Counted from the first letter of the stretch, positions 46,961-58,214 are shown. The stretch is 64,000 bases of DNA from Mytilus trossulus (GCF_036588685.1 NC_086386.1:77312682-77376681); one strand, 5' to 3'. Notes: a model not told the origin generated them from the letters alone. A program made the numbers and translations.

Positions 46961-49035
46961 TGAATAAATAGGTTTAGTTCTGATGCAATGACCCTATAAG
47001 TGAATCAATATTAACGCCAAAATATGCAATCTTTAATGACCTGACAATAGTATCGTAACTATATCCCTTCTTTATAAGTCTAGTTAAAGGTTTTCGTAGT
47101 TTCTGTGGTGAAAACTGACATTTGTGTGCTTTATAAAGAATATTTTCATAAAAAATGGATGTGAAATACCTAAACATATAAGACGTCTCTGCATGTTGAG
47201 CTATATTTACGAATGACGTCCTTATACCGATGATAAAATTTAGTAAATGTTTTGACTAGTTTGTGATATCGAAAACCCTGGTGTAATAATTTTTCAGTAA
47301 TACATAAATTTCTCTCGTTCAAATCTAAAACATTGTTACATACACGCGCGCATCGTACAAGTTGAGATATATAAACACTGTAAGATGGTGACAAGGGAAC
47401 GTCACCATCTAAAATGGATAATTAACGATAGGAAATGAAAAATCATCTCTTTTGTCATAAATTTTAGTATTAGGCTTTCCGTTGGTGATATAGATATCAA
47501 GATCGAGGAAAGGGCAGTGGTCATTGTTAGTATTAGCTTTATTTAAAGTAAGTTTCACAGGATAAATTTCTTTAGTATACATACTGAAGTCGTCATTATT
47601 GAGAGCCAAAATGTCATCCAAATATCTAAAAGTATTATTAAATTTGTTTATCAGATGTTGTTTCGATGGGTCTTTGCTGACTTTTGTCGTAAAATTGTAA
47701 CTCATAGCAATACAAAAACAGGTCCGCAATAAGTGGTGCACAGTGAGTCCCCATTGGAAATCCGATAACCTGACGATATACGGAATCTCCAAAGCGAACA
47801 AAAATGTTATCAAGTAAAAATTCAAGGGCAAAAGTATCAAAGCATGTTCAATTGACATAGTTTTTTTGTTAATTGCTACTAAAAAATGACATAAAAGAGT
47901 TTGAACATATAGATTCACATTCTGACTTTTTAAATGCCCATTTAATTAGGTGGGTGATTTTTTTCTCAATGAGAAACTGGGGCAATGTGGTATACAGGGT
48001 TGAAAAAATCAAAAGTTTGAACAGATTCAAAACCACCAATATAAGCATGCAATTTATCAAGTACTTCAAACGAGTTCATTACACTCCAAAAGTAATTAAT
48101 TCCACTATTTTCGAAATCCTTATTTGAACAATTTATTCTCAGGTGTTTTATAGTACCAAGTGTACTGGTAAGAAGAATAGACAATTAAGTTGTGGAACAA
48201 TGGCTTGAAGACGAAATAAATCTATATTTGTAAGGTGTTTTGTGGAGCTTTTCTGCTTGTAAAGCGGAAGCTCAAAGTTTATGTTTGTTACAGATGTCGT
48301 TTTCTGAAAATGGAGTCAGTTGGAATGTTGGTGAATTGGTAATTTCTTTTTTCAGAACCTCAATGTAAAATTTACGTCAAACAACAATAATATTATTAGC
48401 AGCTTTATCGGCCGAGACAAAAACAAATTCCTTGACTAGTTCTTTTAGTTTATGTTAAATAGGTTTATTGTGGTTATTGTTAATAATAAAATGTTCTTTG
48501 AAATGTTGAATACGTATATCAACAAGAGTCAAAAGATTTTTTGTCAGCTTTTTCACGTTTTATCCATTTCAAACAGTAAGTACGGAGTGAGTCGTGAATG
48601 ATATTACGACACTCATTCCAATTAATAACTGAAGGGGGGAGATATTTAGGTCCTTTACTGAGGAATGATTTTAACTCCCGGTCTTGCACGATGTTAAGAT
48701 CTCCTGTTATAACATGGGAAATGGGTCCATAAATGTATGCGGAATTAATACAATTACGTGAAGTATGTGTGTTATCACTGATATTAAAATCTTTACACAA
48801 TTGGTTATAATTGAACACAAATTTTCGAGTAGATTTCTTGTAAATATAACACATAAGAGGAAGCTCAGTATTGTCAAAATATCCAGGAATTTGTTCTTTG
48901 ACAGAATGGTCGTTAAATATACCGGAAATATTTACAAAATCAAAACTTTTATTGACATATTTTATTTTAATAAAATGTTTTTTATGATCTTCAGGGCGAT
49001 CAATGTTTTGGAAATAGTTTAGAATAACAATATGC
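46961..49035 (-). pseudogene. Penelope-like retroelement reverse transcriptase, decayed copy 2
   Basis: This copy is longer than copy 1. Reading from 49035 down it has FKLFWHIVILNYF, IKIKYVNKSFDF, IFNDHSVKEQIPGYFDNTEL and an N-terminal domain with CYIYKKSTRKFVFNYNQL. The reverse transcriptase follows, with motif A near STLYTTLPQFLIEKK (about 48020-48060), motif B shifted in frame near 47750, and motif C FRYLDDILALNNDDFSMY (about 47570-47640). It continues with CPFLDLDIYITNGKPNTK and IYDKRDDFSFPIVNYPF, and the C-terminal part ends near 46980 with LIGSLHQN. At least five frameshifts or stops make it non-functional. No GIY-YIG motif is seen. Confidence 0.9.
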
Positions 49036-49147
49036 CAAAATAATTTGAACTATTTCATACATAGGACTGTTATATGAAATTGTGTTGCAATCCTCCAAAA
49101 TTTTATTTAACATAGTTATATACAATAGATGACATTATATACAAGTT

Positions 49148-50545
49148 AAAGGGGTACTAGCTGTTAAATTCATGTTCACCGATTTGACTCAAATTCTCAA
49201 AATTGAATTATAACCATGTAGATCATTTATCCAAATTTTCAAAAGTATAAAATAAACAATTTTCAGGGCATGGGTTCGATAATATGTAGCTTCGTTGTGT
49301 TTGTATTTCAGTCGTGACGCTATCTAATTAACTATCAAATTAACCTTCGAAGACCTTAGATGGTCAATTAAGCGATTTATATAGATTGATTGATTGATTT
49401 GTTGTGTTTAAACGCCACTTTTAAGCACTGCGTTTATGCTATTTTATGGCGGTCGGTTTTATTAGTAAAGGAAGCCGGAATGCCCAGAGAAAACCACGGT
49501 GACCGACCTTCTATATGAAAACTGACAATCGAAGTCAATCAAGATTGGAGTCGAGTGACCCGAACGAGCGGAGTTCAAAACTCACAACCTCAGTGTTAAT
49601 TGGTTAGTGATTATAGTAGTAACTACTTAAACCACTGGACCACCAATTTTACACTATTTTTTCAGGTAAGCTAGACGGTTTGGTACCACTAAAACGTTTA
49701 AACTCGCTGCAATTGTGTGCATCTGTTATAAGTCAGGAATCTGATGTTCAGTAGTGTGCTGATGTGGTTCATGAATTTTTCTCGTTTTTTATATAGAGTA
49801 GACCGTTGGTTTTCCCGTTTGAATGGTTTTACACTAGTATTTGTTTAAGCTCTTTATAGCTTGCTGTTCGATGTGATCCATTGCTCCGTGTTGAGGTCAT
49901 ACTTTTACCTATAATGGTTTACTTTTATAAAATGTAACTTGGATAGAGAGTTGTTTCATTGGCACTCATACCACATCTTCTCATATCTAAAAACATAAAT
50001 ACAGATATAAATAGAAAGCAAACGCGTGCAATTAGATTTTTCTGTTCAATTTCAAATTATAGACTAAAAGTATAGGTAAATAAAGTCCTGTTGGTGACTT
50101 TCTGTTGATGTGTTTTCTATGGTCGGGTTGTCGCCTCTTTGACACATTCCCCATTTCCATTCTAAATTTTAATCGTTGTATTTACTGTTTAAAAATATTT
50201 TTATTTGTGGATCGAATCAGTCAATCGAATGATTTACCTTTATTTCAATTTAAATGATGAATTTTCCTGTAAATAACCGTACACGCTCTAAAAATGCTTT
50301 ATCCATCTCTAGCTAAGGGTTTACATCGAAGTTCACATGAAAACGGATTCAATGAGGTCGAATTATTCACTTTCAAGTAAATAATTTTAAAATTATCAAT
50401 GTTTCTTAGCTTTATTTTACAAAATTGAACAAAACTGGCTGCTAAAAGCGAATTATTAATAAATTATTTTATTTCTTTAATGATTGAACAAAAAAATCAT
50501 ACTTTAGATTTTATATATATCTCGTACATGTAGCTAAGCAAAATT
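49148..50545 (-). mobile_element. AAAGGGG inverted-repeat element, copy 2 (interrupted)
   Basis: Its left end 'aaaggggtactagctgttaa' matches the inverted right end of the element at 9872-10548, and 'gatatatataaaatctaaag' (reverse) near 50510 matches that element's left part. A SINE (49385-49648), a family A fragment (49936-49982, reverse) and a PLE tail end (50085-50170) lie inside, so it has been a landing site for later insertions. Confidence 0.6.
49385..49648 (-). mobile_element. tRNA-derived SINE
   Basis: On the minus strand it opens 'ggtggtccagtggtttaagt', a tRNA-type A box, with a B box-like 'agttttgaactcc' about 60 nt on. It runs through a central part with 'ggttttctctgggcattccg' and ends in 'caatcaatcaatc'. 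The simple-repeat end and tRNA-like head are the hallmarks of a mollusc SINE transcribed by RNA polymerase III. I do not assign a named family. Confidence 0.7.
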
Positions 50546-50649
50546 AAAAGTAACAAAGCACAGACACAAACACATTATATGTATGCATACACTGCACTGG
50601 CATGGTCTGTTATTTGGATCCATCTTTGTATCAATTTTTTGAATTGGTG

Positions 50650-50785
50650 AACAGAATCTGATGTTCCATTTGACAATGGTTCGGCAGCTCATTAATGATT
50701 TCTGCAGCATTGTAGCTGAACGATTTTAACCCATATTTGGTAGTTCTGACACTCGGGAGTACTGCTCTTTCCTGTGATTTTAAAT
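50650..50785 (-). pseudogene. LINE ORF2 C-terminal fragment
   Basis: The minus strand reads RAVLPSVRTTKYGLKSFSYN followed by AAEIINELPN. This matches the conserved 'R.T.YGL.SF.Y.....N.LP' end of non-LTR retrotransposon polyproteins. It is short and degenerate. Confidence 0.65.
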
Positions 50786-51250
50786 AATGCCTATATATGT
50801 TCTACGTTGTTCATTTCGAGACTGTTTAAAATTTACTGTGTGGTATGTGGTTTGCTCTTTGTTAATGACCTTACGATGACCTAATATTGTTAGCTTTAAT
50901 GTCATTGGGTCTCTGGCAGAGATTTGTCTCATTGACAATCAAACCATATGTTTTTATATTTCTATCATTTAGAGTATGTCCTGCGCCTCGTTTAATTTGC
51001 CGAGCGATTTAAGAGTGTATCTGCTGTAATAATTTGATAATTGTGAATGATCTTAAGATGACCTAGGATTGTTAACTTTCATGTTTGAATCGTTCTTGAC
51101 TGTTTCATTCTTTTGTAAAATGTGCTGTGTTCGATTTACTTGTTGTCAATACTATTTTTTGTTGAAATACATGCAGAAATTGTTCAACTTGGTAAAGTGT
51201 TTCTTAATACTGGCAAAATTACGCAATGTTTAATGGGTGTAAATTCATAC

Positions 51251-51344
51251 GTTTCTGTCAATGTGGGGTTTACTATCCATATCCCGCGTACGGCATATGA
51301 TTTTTCGTACGGGGGTGGATAGTAAACCCCACATTGACAGAAAC
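51251..51344. repeat. 94-bp hairpin
   Basis: A perfect 29-bp inverted repeat (left arm 51251-51279 beginning 'gtttctgtcaatgtgggg', right arm 51316-51344) is extended by an inner stem 'cccgcgtacg'/'cgtacggggg' with one mismatch. As RNA this would be a stable stem of about 39 bp. No protein or tRNA features. Confidence 0.85.
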
Positions 51345-51860
51345 AAGGGTGCCTGTCACGCATAACACTACATGTGTTCTTCAGAAACAAATTAAATTGT
51401 ATTGAAAACAACAGATAAAAAGTATATGACCCGTAAAGATTTGACCTTAAAACTGTATACTAGTCTGTCATTCAGCCTCTAAAAATTCAAAAAAACGTAT
51501 GTACAAAAAATTAATAAAGGAGGTTAATTAACTCCATGAACTTTGGTGTGACGTACATTTAATCAATGTCTATTTGATAATTACATAATGTTGTTGTTCT
51601 GACTCAATGCTAGTAAAACGTTCCTATATTGCCTAAAAAGTTGTCTTCTGTATATAGAAATTGAGATCTCAAGTTCTACATACTAGCGTATGGTTCCTCT
51701 ACAAAAAGGGATTAAAGATTCAGAGGTAATGTAAGGTATAAAATATTAACCAGTTCTTTAAATTTTAAATTTACTGTTTGAATCCCAGGAAGTTTCCACT
51801 TTGCTGGCTGTGTGTACATATATAAACTAATCATAGATACCAGGACTAAATTTAGTATAT

Positions 51861-51904
51861 ATGCCAGACGAGCGTTTCGTCTACAAAAGACTCATCAGTG
51901 ACGC
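51861..51904 (-). ncRNA. type I hammerhead ribozyme, array unit 1
   Basis: CTGATGA at 51898-51892, stem II GTCT/AGAC with a TTTGT loop, GAAA at 51878-51875, helix III AC/GT with a GCTC loop, and cleavage triplet GTC ending at 51867. Stem I has a single C-A mismatch at its fifth pair. The core is complete, so activity is plausible. Confidence 0.85.
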
Positions 51905-52228
51905 TCCAATCCCAAAAAGTTCAAAAAGGCCAAATAAAGTACGATGTTGAAGAGCATTGAGAACCAAAATTCCTAAAAGTTTTGCCAAATACAGCTAAGG
52001 TGATCTAGCTTGAGATAGAAAAGCCTTAGTCAGATTTCAAAAAAATAAAGAATTTGTAAACTGTAAATTTATAAATATAACCATGTCAATGACAATTCAT
52101 GTCAGCACGAAAAGTGCTGACTACTGGCCTTGTGATACACTCGGGGAAATAAATCTACAACAGCAGTGGCATCGACCAAGTGGTTGTAAAGAAACTCATC
52201 ATAGACACCAGGACTAAATTTAGTATAT

Positions 52229-52272
52229 ACGCCAGACGCGTGTTTCGTCTACAAAAGACTCATCAATGACGC
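52229..52272 (-). ncRNA. type I hammerhead ribozyme, array unit 2 (C3U)
   Basis: All helices, GAAA (52246-52243) and GTC (52237-52235) match consensus. The first core strand begins TTGATGA: the invariant C3 is U at 52266. This should abolish or strongly reduce cleavage. Confidence 0.82.
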
Positions 52273-52549
52273 TCGAATCCAAAACAGTTCAAAAAGGCCA
52301 AGTAAAGTACGAAGTTGAAGAGCACTGAGAACCAAAATTCCTAAAAGTTTTGCCAAGTACAGCTAAGGTGATATATGCCTGAGGAAGAAAAGCCTTAGTA
52401 TTTCAAAAAATTCAAATATTTGTAAATAGTAAATTTATAAATATAACCATATCAATGACAACCCATGTCATAAATCTCCACCAGCAGTGGCATCGACCCA
52501 GTGGTTGTAAATAAACTCAGCATATATACCAGGACTAAATTTAGTATAT

Positions 52550-52593
52550 ACGCCAGACGCGCGTTTCGTCTACAAAAGACTCATCAGTGACGC
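52550..52593 (-). ncRNA. type I hammerhead ribozyme, array unit 3, fully intact
   Basis: Read on the minus strand, stem I strand GCGTCA (52593-52588) pairs with TGGCGT (52555-52550), four Watson-Crick and two G-U pairs. Core CTGATGA is at 52587-52581. Stem II GTCT/AGAC has loop TTTGT. Core GAAA is at 52567-52564. Helix III AC/GT has loop GCGC, and cleavage occurs after C at 52556. The short self-complementary helix III (ACGCGCGT) is typical of type I motifs in retrozymes and Penelope-like elements, which may cleave better as tandem dimers. Confidence 0.93.
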
Positions 52594-52607
52594 TCAAATC
52601 CAAAAAA

Positions 52608-52608
<1 letters not shown>

Positions 52609-52641
<33 letters not shown>
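52609..52641. repeat. poly(A) tract
   Basis: A run of about 33 A residues lies inside array unit 3, at the position of 'ttcaaaaaggcc' in the other units. It is probably a slippage expansion. Confidence 0.9.
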
Positions 52642-52646
<5 letters not shown>

Positions 52647-52797
52647 TAAAGTGCGAAGTTGAAAAGCATTGAGAACCGAAATTCCTAAAAATTTTGCCAA
52701 ATACAGCTAAGGTGATCTATGCCTGAGGTAGAAAAGCCTTAGTATTTTAAAAAAAAAATAAAAAATTTGTAAACTGTAAATTTATAAATATAACCAT

Positions 52798-54914
52798 ATA
52801 TTTTGAAGGTGTGCAAGTGCTCAGGGTTTTGATTTTTATCAATCATTTGCTATTTTGGGACATACATGAATTTTGTCATTTTTCAGTATTATTTTACTTG
52901 CATAAGAGGAGTGTTTCCAGATAACTCCTTCTAATTAAAGTTTGATAACTAGGAAGTTTTCACTTTGCAGGCTGTTTATAAATTCATTGAAGGTGTGCAA
53001 GTTGTCGGAGTTTTTATTTTTAGTAATATTGCCTTTCTCAAAGTCTTTTGGGAGAAAGTTGAATTTTGTCATTTTTGGGGTAGAAGTGGTTAAATGTTAT
53101 TGTTGTTTTAGAATAATTTAATTTTGGAAGTACCGCGTCTTCTGATTGGCTGACGTTATTTTGTTATCAGTCCATAGACATAATTTAGTCATTTGACCGT
53201 GACGTCATGAACGTTTTTTTCGTGGTTTTCTACGGTTAAAAATGGAATTTAGAATTAAATTATGAACATTCACTGTAATATTTTTTTCTGTCTATACGAA
53301 ATAACATAAAAAATGTGTTGCACACTGTAAAATAACCCGCTACAACAAAGAAAGTCCTACATTAACTTTTTTTTTTATATAATACTGTTACTTCAGAGTG
53401 GAGTGCGGGGGCATCACTTTGTCTTGTCAAATTTTTTCATTTTTTTATTTTCATTAATTTTGGCTTTCTTAAACATAACTTAAGTCAATCGGGCAAGGAA
53501 TATTAAAATCATAAAAAAATGTATTTTATGGAAAACTACTATTAACGGCATTGACAGTTGGATTTTTCAAAATCATGCGTTGTCATATCACCATTATCTA
53601 GTAGCTTTTCTCATATTAAAACTATTATTTTTTTTACTAACAAACTCTTCTGTTACATGTTTAAAATTCAGCTCACTATCTAATCACTTTTATTTTCTTC
53701 TATTTTTATCATAATTTGGTAATTTCTGTCTTCTTTTTTTTCACTGTTTTTATATCTGAAAAAGTTTAATATCCATGTCCCACCTTTCACCAGCAATTAT
53801 TTTTCATTCAGGCATCTTTTTGGAAAATTTTAACTCGGGTATATAGTGCACCAACTGCAAACAATTAAACATTCTTTTTAATATTTCATCGAATGAAATA
53901 TTATAATTTAAATGGTCAACTCCCCAACAAATCATGTTGTCCCCTGTTATTTTCTGAAAATTAAACCCTTCAAAGAATATCTAAATTAAGTAAACAGCCT
54001 TCCGATTTTCTCAAATCTGATAGATTATAAAAAAAAAACTTCTCCATTACTGGTCTTATTTGGTATAACTAAAGCAATGTAAGAAAATTTTGCATTTTTA
54101 AAGGTCTTTTGAATGTTGTCCCCAGGGTTACTTTCCCTCCTGTTACCGCTGTGTTTTTTTCCACCTTTGGACACGTTTGTGAAAAACCAAAAATGTATTT
54201 CTTGTAATGTAATGTGAAGAGCATCATTTCCTGAATGTATGAATCCATTTGTTTAGGTGAATAGCAGCCAGTTTAAAAAAAAAGAACTCCCCAAAGATCA
54301 GAATTTGGAGACACAAATTTTGTTTTGTTCTCTCCTGTTACAGCCTTTTTTGTACCTTCTGGTAATATTTCATTGTCAGCACTATAATAGTACATGTGTT
54401 TTTATAGTATCTTATCAAATTGATATGTAGATGAAAGTAAACTTCTACACAATTCGAGTAAATGAACAAAAAGTACTGCGTAATTCCTTTGATTCTGTCA
54501 TGTAACCTGATAAAAAAATATGTTCAAGACAATTTCACTGATGAATCAAAAAGTTCATCTACTATATGTCAACCATTTCATTTAATATAAGTTTTCATCA
54601 CCATATATATCAAATGTAATATACAGTATATCGAATGAAAAATAGTTTTATTTTGCTTTTGATAGCAGCAGAGAACATTGTGCAATTCTAGTATAGTAGA
54701 TACATGAGAGAGTAACAGAAAGGAATTTATTTTAGAACTTTTCATTACCTAGGCAGATTTTTCATCTGGCAAATACAGTTTCAAAGGATAGATGTTATTG
54801 TTTGCTGTTATCTTCCAATTGTGACCAATCTGAAATGATGTATTTTTCTTAAACTATAAAATAACGCACTTTTTTAAGTTACCGTTGTCCTGTTACTCAC
54901 GATTCATAATAATA
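52798..54914. other. gene-free stretch
   Basis: No supported gene. It starts with two copies of a tandem repeat of about 180 bp ('ttgaaggtgtgcaag' at about 52803 and 52988; 'aggaagttttcactttgc' at about 52951). The rest is AT-rich with no recognised element. Confidence 0.4.
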
Positions 54915-55512
54915 CATAAAGACATAAAGCTTTATTTAGAGTCGGTATAAGCAAGCAATTACAAACATAAGCTCTGAAGAGCTTTTAAAACCGACATAAC
55001 AACAAATAAAACAAAACATACATATCGAGTCATGCACACAACATTAAACATATAAAGCAAGAGTTCAATCAGTATATAAACATGCAGCACAAAAGTTCTT
55101 CAAGCATCTTACAAGTTTAACACATACTGGTACATGCAATTGTGAGATAAAAACACAAAAGCACAAATGAAATGGTTTGCACATAAAAAGCATAAAAGCA
55201 CATTAAGTTTCTAAATTTAGCACAAAAGCAGCAGAAGCACTATAGTAAAGATATTAGAATAAATTTGCCATGCTGAAAATAAAGCAACAAAACAAAAAAT
55301 AATAAGAAGAGATTAACTGGTTTTGCAGGCAAAGCATTGGCATGAGCTGCCAGACCAAGAATTTATCAAGTTCTTGAATTGATTTAAAGATGATTGCTTA
55401 CGAAGCTCATCTGGCAGCTCATTCCAAAACCTAGCACCTGCATACCTGAAAGATTGTAGGCCATATGCAGTTGTTCTTGCATGTGGTAGATCTGCCGTAT
55501 TCTGGTATCTGA
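54915..55512 (-). pseudogene. LINE 3' end (ORF2 C-terminus and 3' UTR)
   Basis: On the minus strand the frame from 55512 reads RYQNTADLPHARTTAYGLQS, then FRYAGARFWNELPDELRK, QSSLNQFKNLINSW and CQCFACKTS, with stop near 55317. This is the conserved C-terminus of a non-LTR retrotransposon polyprotein. About 400 bp of 3' UTR follows to about 54915. The element is strongly 5'-truncated, the usual outcome of LINE insertion. The piece is intact in frame, so the insertion may be fairly young. Confidence 0.82.
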
Positions 55513-56423
55513 AAGAGTAAGTTTTTTTCCTTTCATGTTACCGACATTTCTGACTATAGTTTAGTACATTGCTAAACCTTTAGTATTACAAATACTAAAA
55601 TCAATAATTGGCATTTACTCAACTCTTGCAGGATATACTAGTAAACCACAAATAGTGTCTTAAACTTATTCCTTACTCCCATTAGACACTTTTTAAAATT
55701 GATTCATTTGGTAACATGAAAGAACTGGAATTATTTTGTACCATTTTTGAAATAGCAATTGTTAACACATTTAACAATTGTTTGAATTACAGGCAACAGT
55801 TCCTAGATCCCCAATGTGTGTTCTCCGATTTGTGTTATCAAAATACCGGGTCTATTTTTTATCATTTCTTATTTCCCGTGAAAATTAGACTTTTTTCAAA
55901 TATTGCCTACATTTATAAAAAAATAAATAAATCAAAATGTCTCATGCTTCTTTTGAATTATGTGTTTCATTTTGTTTTATATTATTCTTTTATGAATGAA
56001 AAAGTAAGAAAAAACTTAAAACTAACTTGTTTCATATGAATGGATTAAATAATTTATAATCACGGAAGGCCGCACTTGTCTCAGAATTATTTTTGAGAAA
56101 AGTTTCTGTGTTAATAGTTGATTTAATTGATCCAATAACATTGTATGATCAATATCATGCTTAAACCTCACATTTTATATCATTTTAAAGATTTATTTGT
56201 TTTGATAACATCGGTTCATCTGATCAACTTTTTAGCACTACCCAATGTATCACATAAACTTCCGGTAAAAAGAATGATACGTATGAACACACAAATTCTT
56301 TTTTGAATTTCCACATTACTTGTAGGATTTGTGATGAATTTATATGTTCAAATACCGGATTTAAGTGCCAAAGAAATTAATGTATTGCAGGATAAATATT
56401 AAAAATTACCGGGAGTACAAAAT
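55513..56423. other. gene-free stretch
   Basis: The 107-codon frame at 55716-56039 has no recognisable domain and reads like AT-rich random sequence. It may include the promoter of the exon at 56424. Confidence 0.35.
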
Positions 56424-56544
56424 ATGATAACCAGAAGTTGGCCCAGATCGCCGGTGATAACCACACTGTTTATTGTTGTAACAGTTTTGTTGAACTCGCT
56501 TTTGATTTTGTGTGATAATTCAGAACAGGGAGGCATCAAAGAAG
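56424..56544 (+). CDS. candidate first exon with signal peptide
   Basis: ATG begins MITRSWPRSPVITTLFIVVT, followed by VLLNSLLILC, DNSEQGGIKE and a donor GTATAA at 56545. The basic N-terminus, a hydrophobic stretch of about 20 residues and a polar continuation look like a signal peptide or membrane anchor ending in phase 1. Codon composition is richer in G and C than the flanks. No following exon was identified, so the protein is unknown. The donor is non-ideal at +4 to +6. Confidence 0.42.
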
Positions 56545-57068
56545 GTATAACACTTACAAATTATAAAAGTGAAATTTCTCTCATTCAAATCATTCTCTGT
56601 TCCCATATCCTGCTATGGCAATATTTGTACAGTTAAACATGTACATGATATTGATCATGGTAATTATGTAATTAAAATCAGGCTGTTTTCCTAGCAGTGG
56701 AACAGTACACTATAGCTCTACAGTCCTTATGATATAGATAGATTAATATGAGGCAGGAATTACCTGTGAATGGAGACGAAGTCTATGGTTTGTTTTTAAA
56801 TCAACAATGTTAAAAAGAGGAACGGATTTAATACCGTTACGTTTCCGATTTTGGTTCTGTAACTGTTGAGATTTTAGTTGTGACGTTATTTAAGTTATGA
56901 CGTCATACTTAATGTAAACAAAAAAACGCTGTCATAAGGTAACGTTTTTTAATAGCAAACATTTTTTTTAAATGAATTAATTAGCACAGATCCTGAAATT
57001 TAAAAACTCGACAAAAAAAATTGAACGATTTCGAGTTCATGAGTTCATTAGTACAAAGATAAATTCAG

Positions 57069-57846
57069 GAAATTTTCTAGTCCAAATAATTATGACGTCT
57101 GGCAAGGCTATTTTTTTTTTTTTCTGGGACGCCTTCCGACGAGTCCAAATAATTATGATATTTGGCAAGGCTATTTTATTTTTTTTCTGGGACGCCTTCC
57201 TACGACGTCATAACGCCGAAGCCATTTTTTACGTCTGGAGTTTGAGAGCAAATTTTGGGGGGAACTTTGAAACCTAATTTTGACAAGAAATTTTTATTGC
57301 CGGTTAGAAATTTTTACGTAGTTACAAAGTCCTACCTTTTTTGTGCTTATTGATAAAAAATATTTCCAGAAATATCCAAAAGAAAGGATAAAACAAGATA
57401 AGATTCCATTTGAAGTGGGGGAATATTTATTTTGTTTGGCAAAGATTTCCCACAATTACCAACGGCACGTGATTTCCGGTGAATATAAAATTTTAAATCC
57501 GTTAATATTTGACAGACCCGAGTTTCCTGATAATGTAAATCAAACGATCCGGAAATTCGAAGCCATTAAAATTGACCGGATTTCAAATTTTATATTCACC
57601 GGAAGTCACGTGCCGTTGGTAATTGTGGGAAATCTTTGCCAAACAAAATAAATATTCCAAAATTTGCTCTCAAACTCCAGACGTAAAAAATGGCTTCGGC
57701 GTTATGACGTTGTAGGAAGGGGTCCCAGAAAAAAATTAAAAATAGCCTTGCCAAACGTCATAATTATTTGAACTGTAGGAAGGCGTCCCAGAAAAAAATT
57801 AAAAATAGCCTTGCCAAACGTCATAATTATTTGGACTAGAAATTTT
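57069..57846. mobile_element. foldback element, nested inverted repeats
   Basis: The outer arms (57069-57265 and 57652-57846) share 'tccaaataattatgacgt', 'ggcaaggcta', 'gggacgccttcc' and 'gtttgagagcaaattttgg' with their complements. The inner arms (57420-57498 and 57587-57657) share 'acaattaccaacggcacgtg' with complement. Almost the whole 778 bp can fold on itself. The outer arm is internally duplicated ('caaggctattt' to 'gggacgccttcc' twice on each side). The 102-codon frame at 57343-57651 runs through the inner palindrome and has no known domain. A degenerate relative lies at 58215-58325. Confidence 0.8.
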
Positions 57847-58214
57847 CATGATTTTTTTTGGATTTTTTTCATTGAATTTTCTACTGTAATAGTGGACTTC
57901 GTCCCAATATAAAAAGTAGGACCTATAAGGTCATACTGTTCTGCAGCTTGTGTTTGTCCTAAGGTAAACATTTTATTTTATAGAATATTGCAGCTCATTG
58001 GTGCTAATGGCTCTCACTACACAAAAATGTAGGATATTAGCTTCAGTCCTGGAAAATGCTGAACTGCTATTTTTTAAAAGCATATATACATGTATCATGG
58101 TTAGAAGGGAGATCTATTATTGGAGGGGGGATTGAATTATTCAGGTAAAGTTAAACAGGAATTAGTGCTGCAGTCTGGACAATATTGCAGTAGCAGGGCA
58201 CTGGAATTCGATAG

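Larger units (their letters stand above)
51823..52797 (-). mobile_element. retrozyme-like tandem array, three hammerhead units
   Basis: There are three head-to-tail units of one sequence, each with a type I hammerhead motif read on the minus strand. Predicted cleavage sites are at 51867, 52235 and 52556, giving unit lengths of 368 and 321 nt. The shorter unit lacks the block 'gctgactactggccttgtga' present in the unit before it. The third unit is truncated near 52797. Known metazoan retrozymes are non-autonomous elements of a few tandem hammerhead units whose RNA self-cleaves and circularises; this array has that layout. It sits within a host tandem repeat ('ggaagtt' with 'tcactttg' and 'ggctgt'), pointing to insertion. 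No protein is encoded. Confidence 0.82.

Noticed and set aside
55716-56039. 107-codon + frame
   Set aside because: Low-complexity AT-rich translation without motif, start context or splice support.
57343-57651. 102-codon frame in the foldback element
   Set aside because: It spans the inner palindrome, so its second half is largely the complement of its first; no domain, and probably fortuitous.
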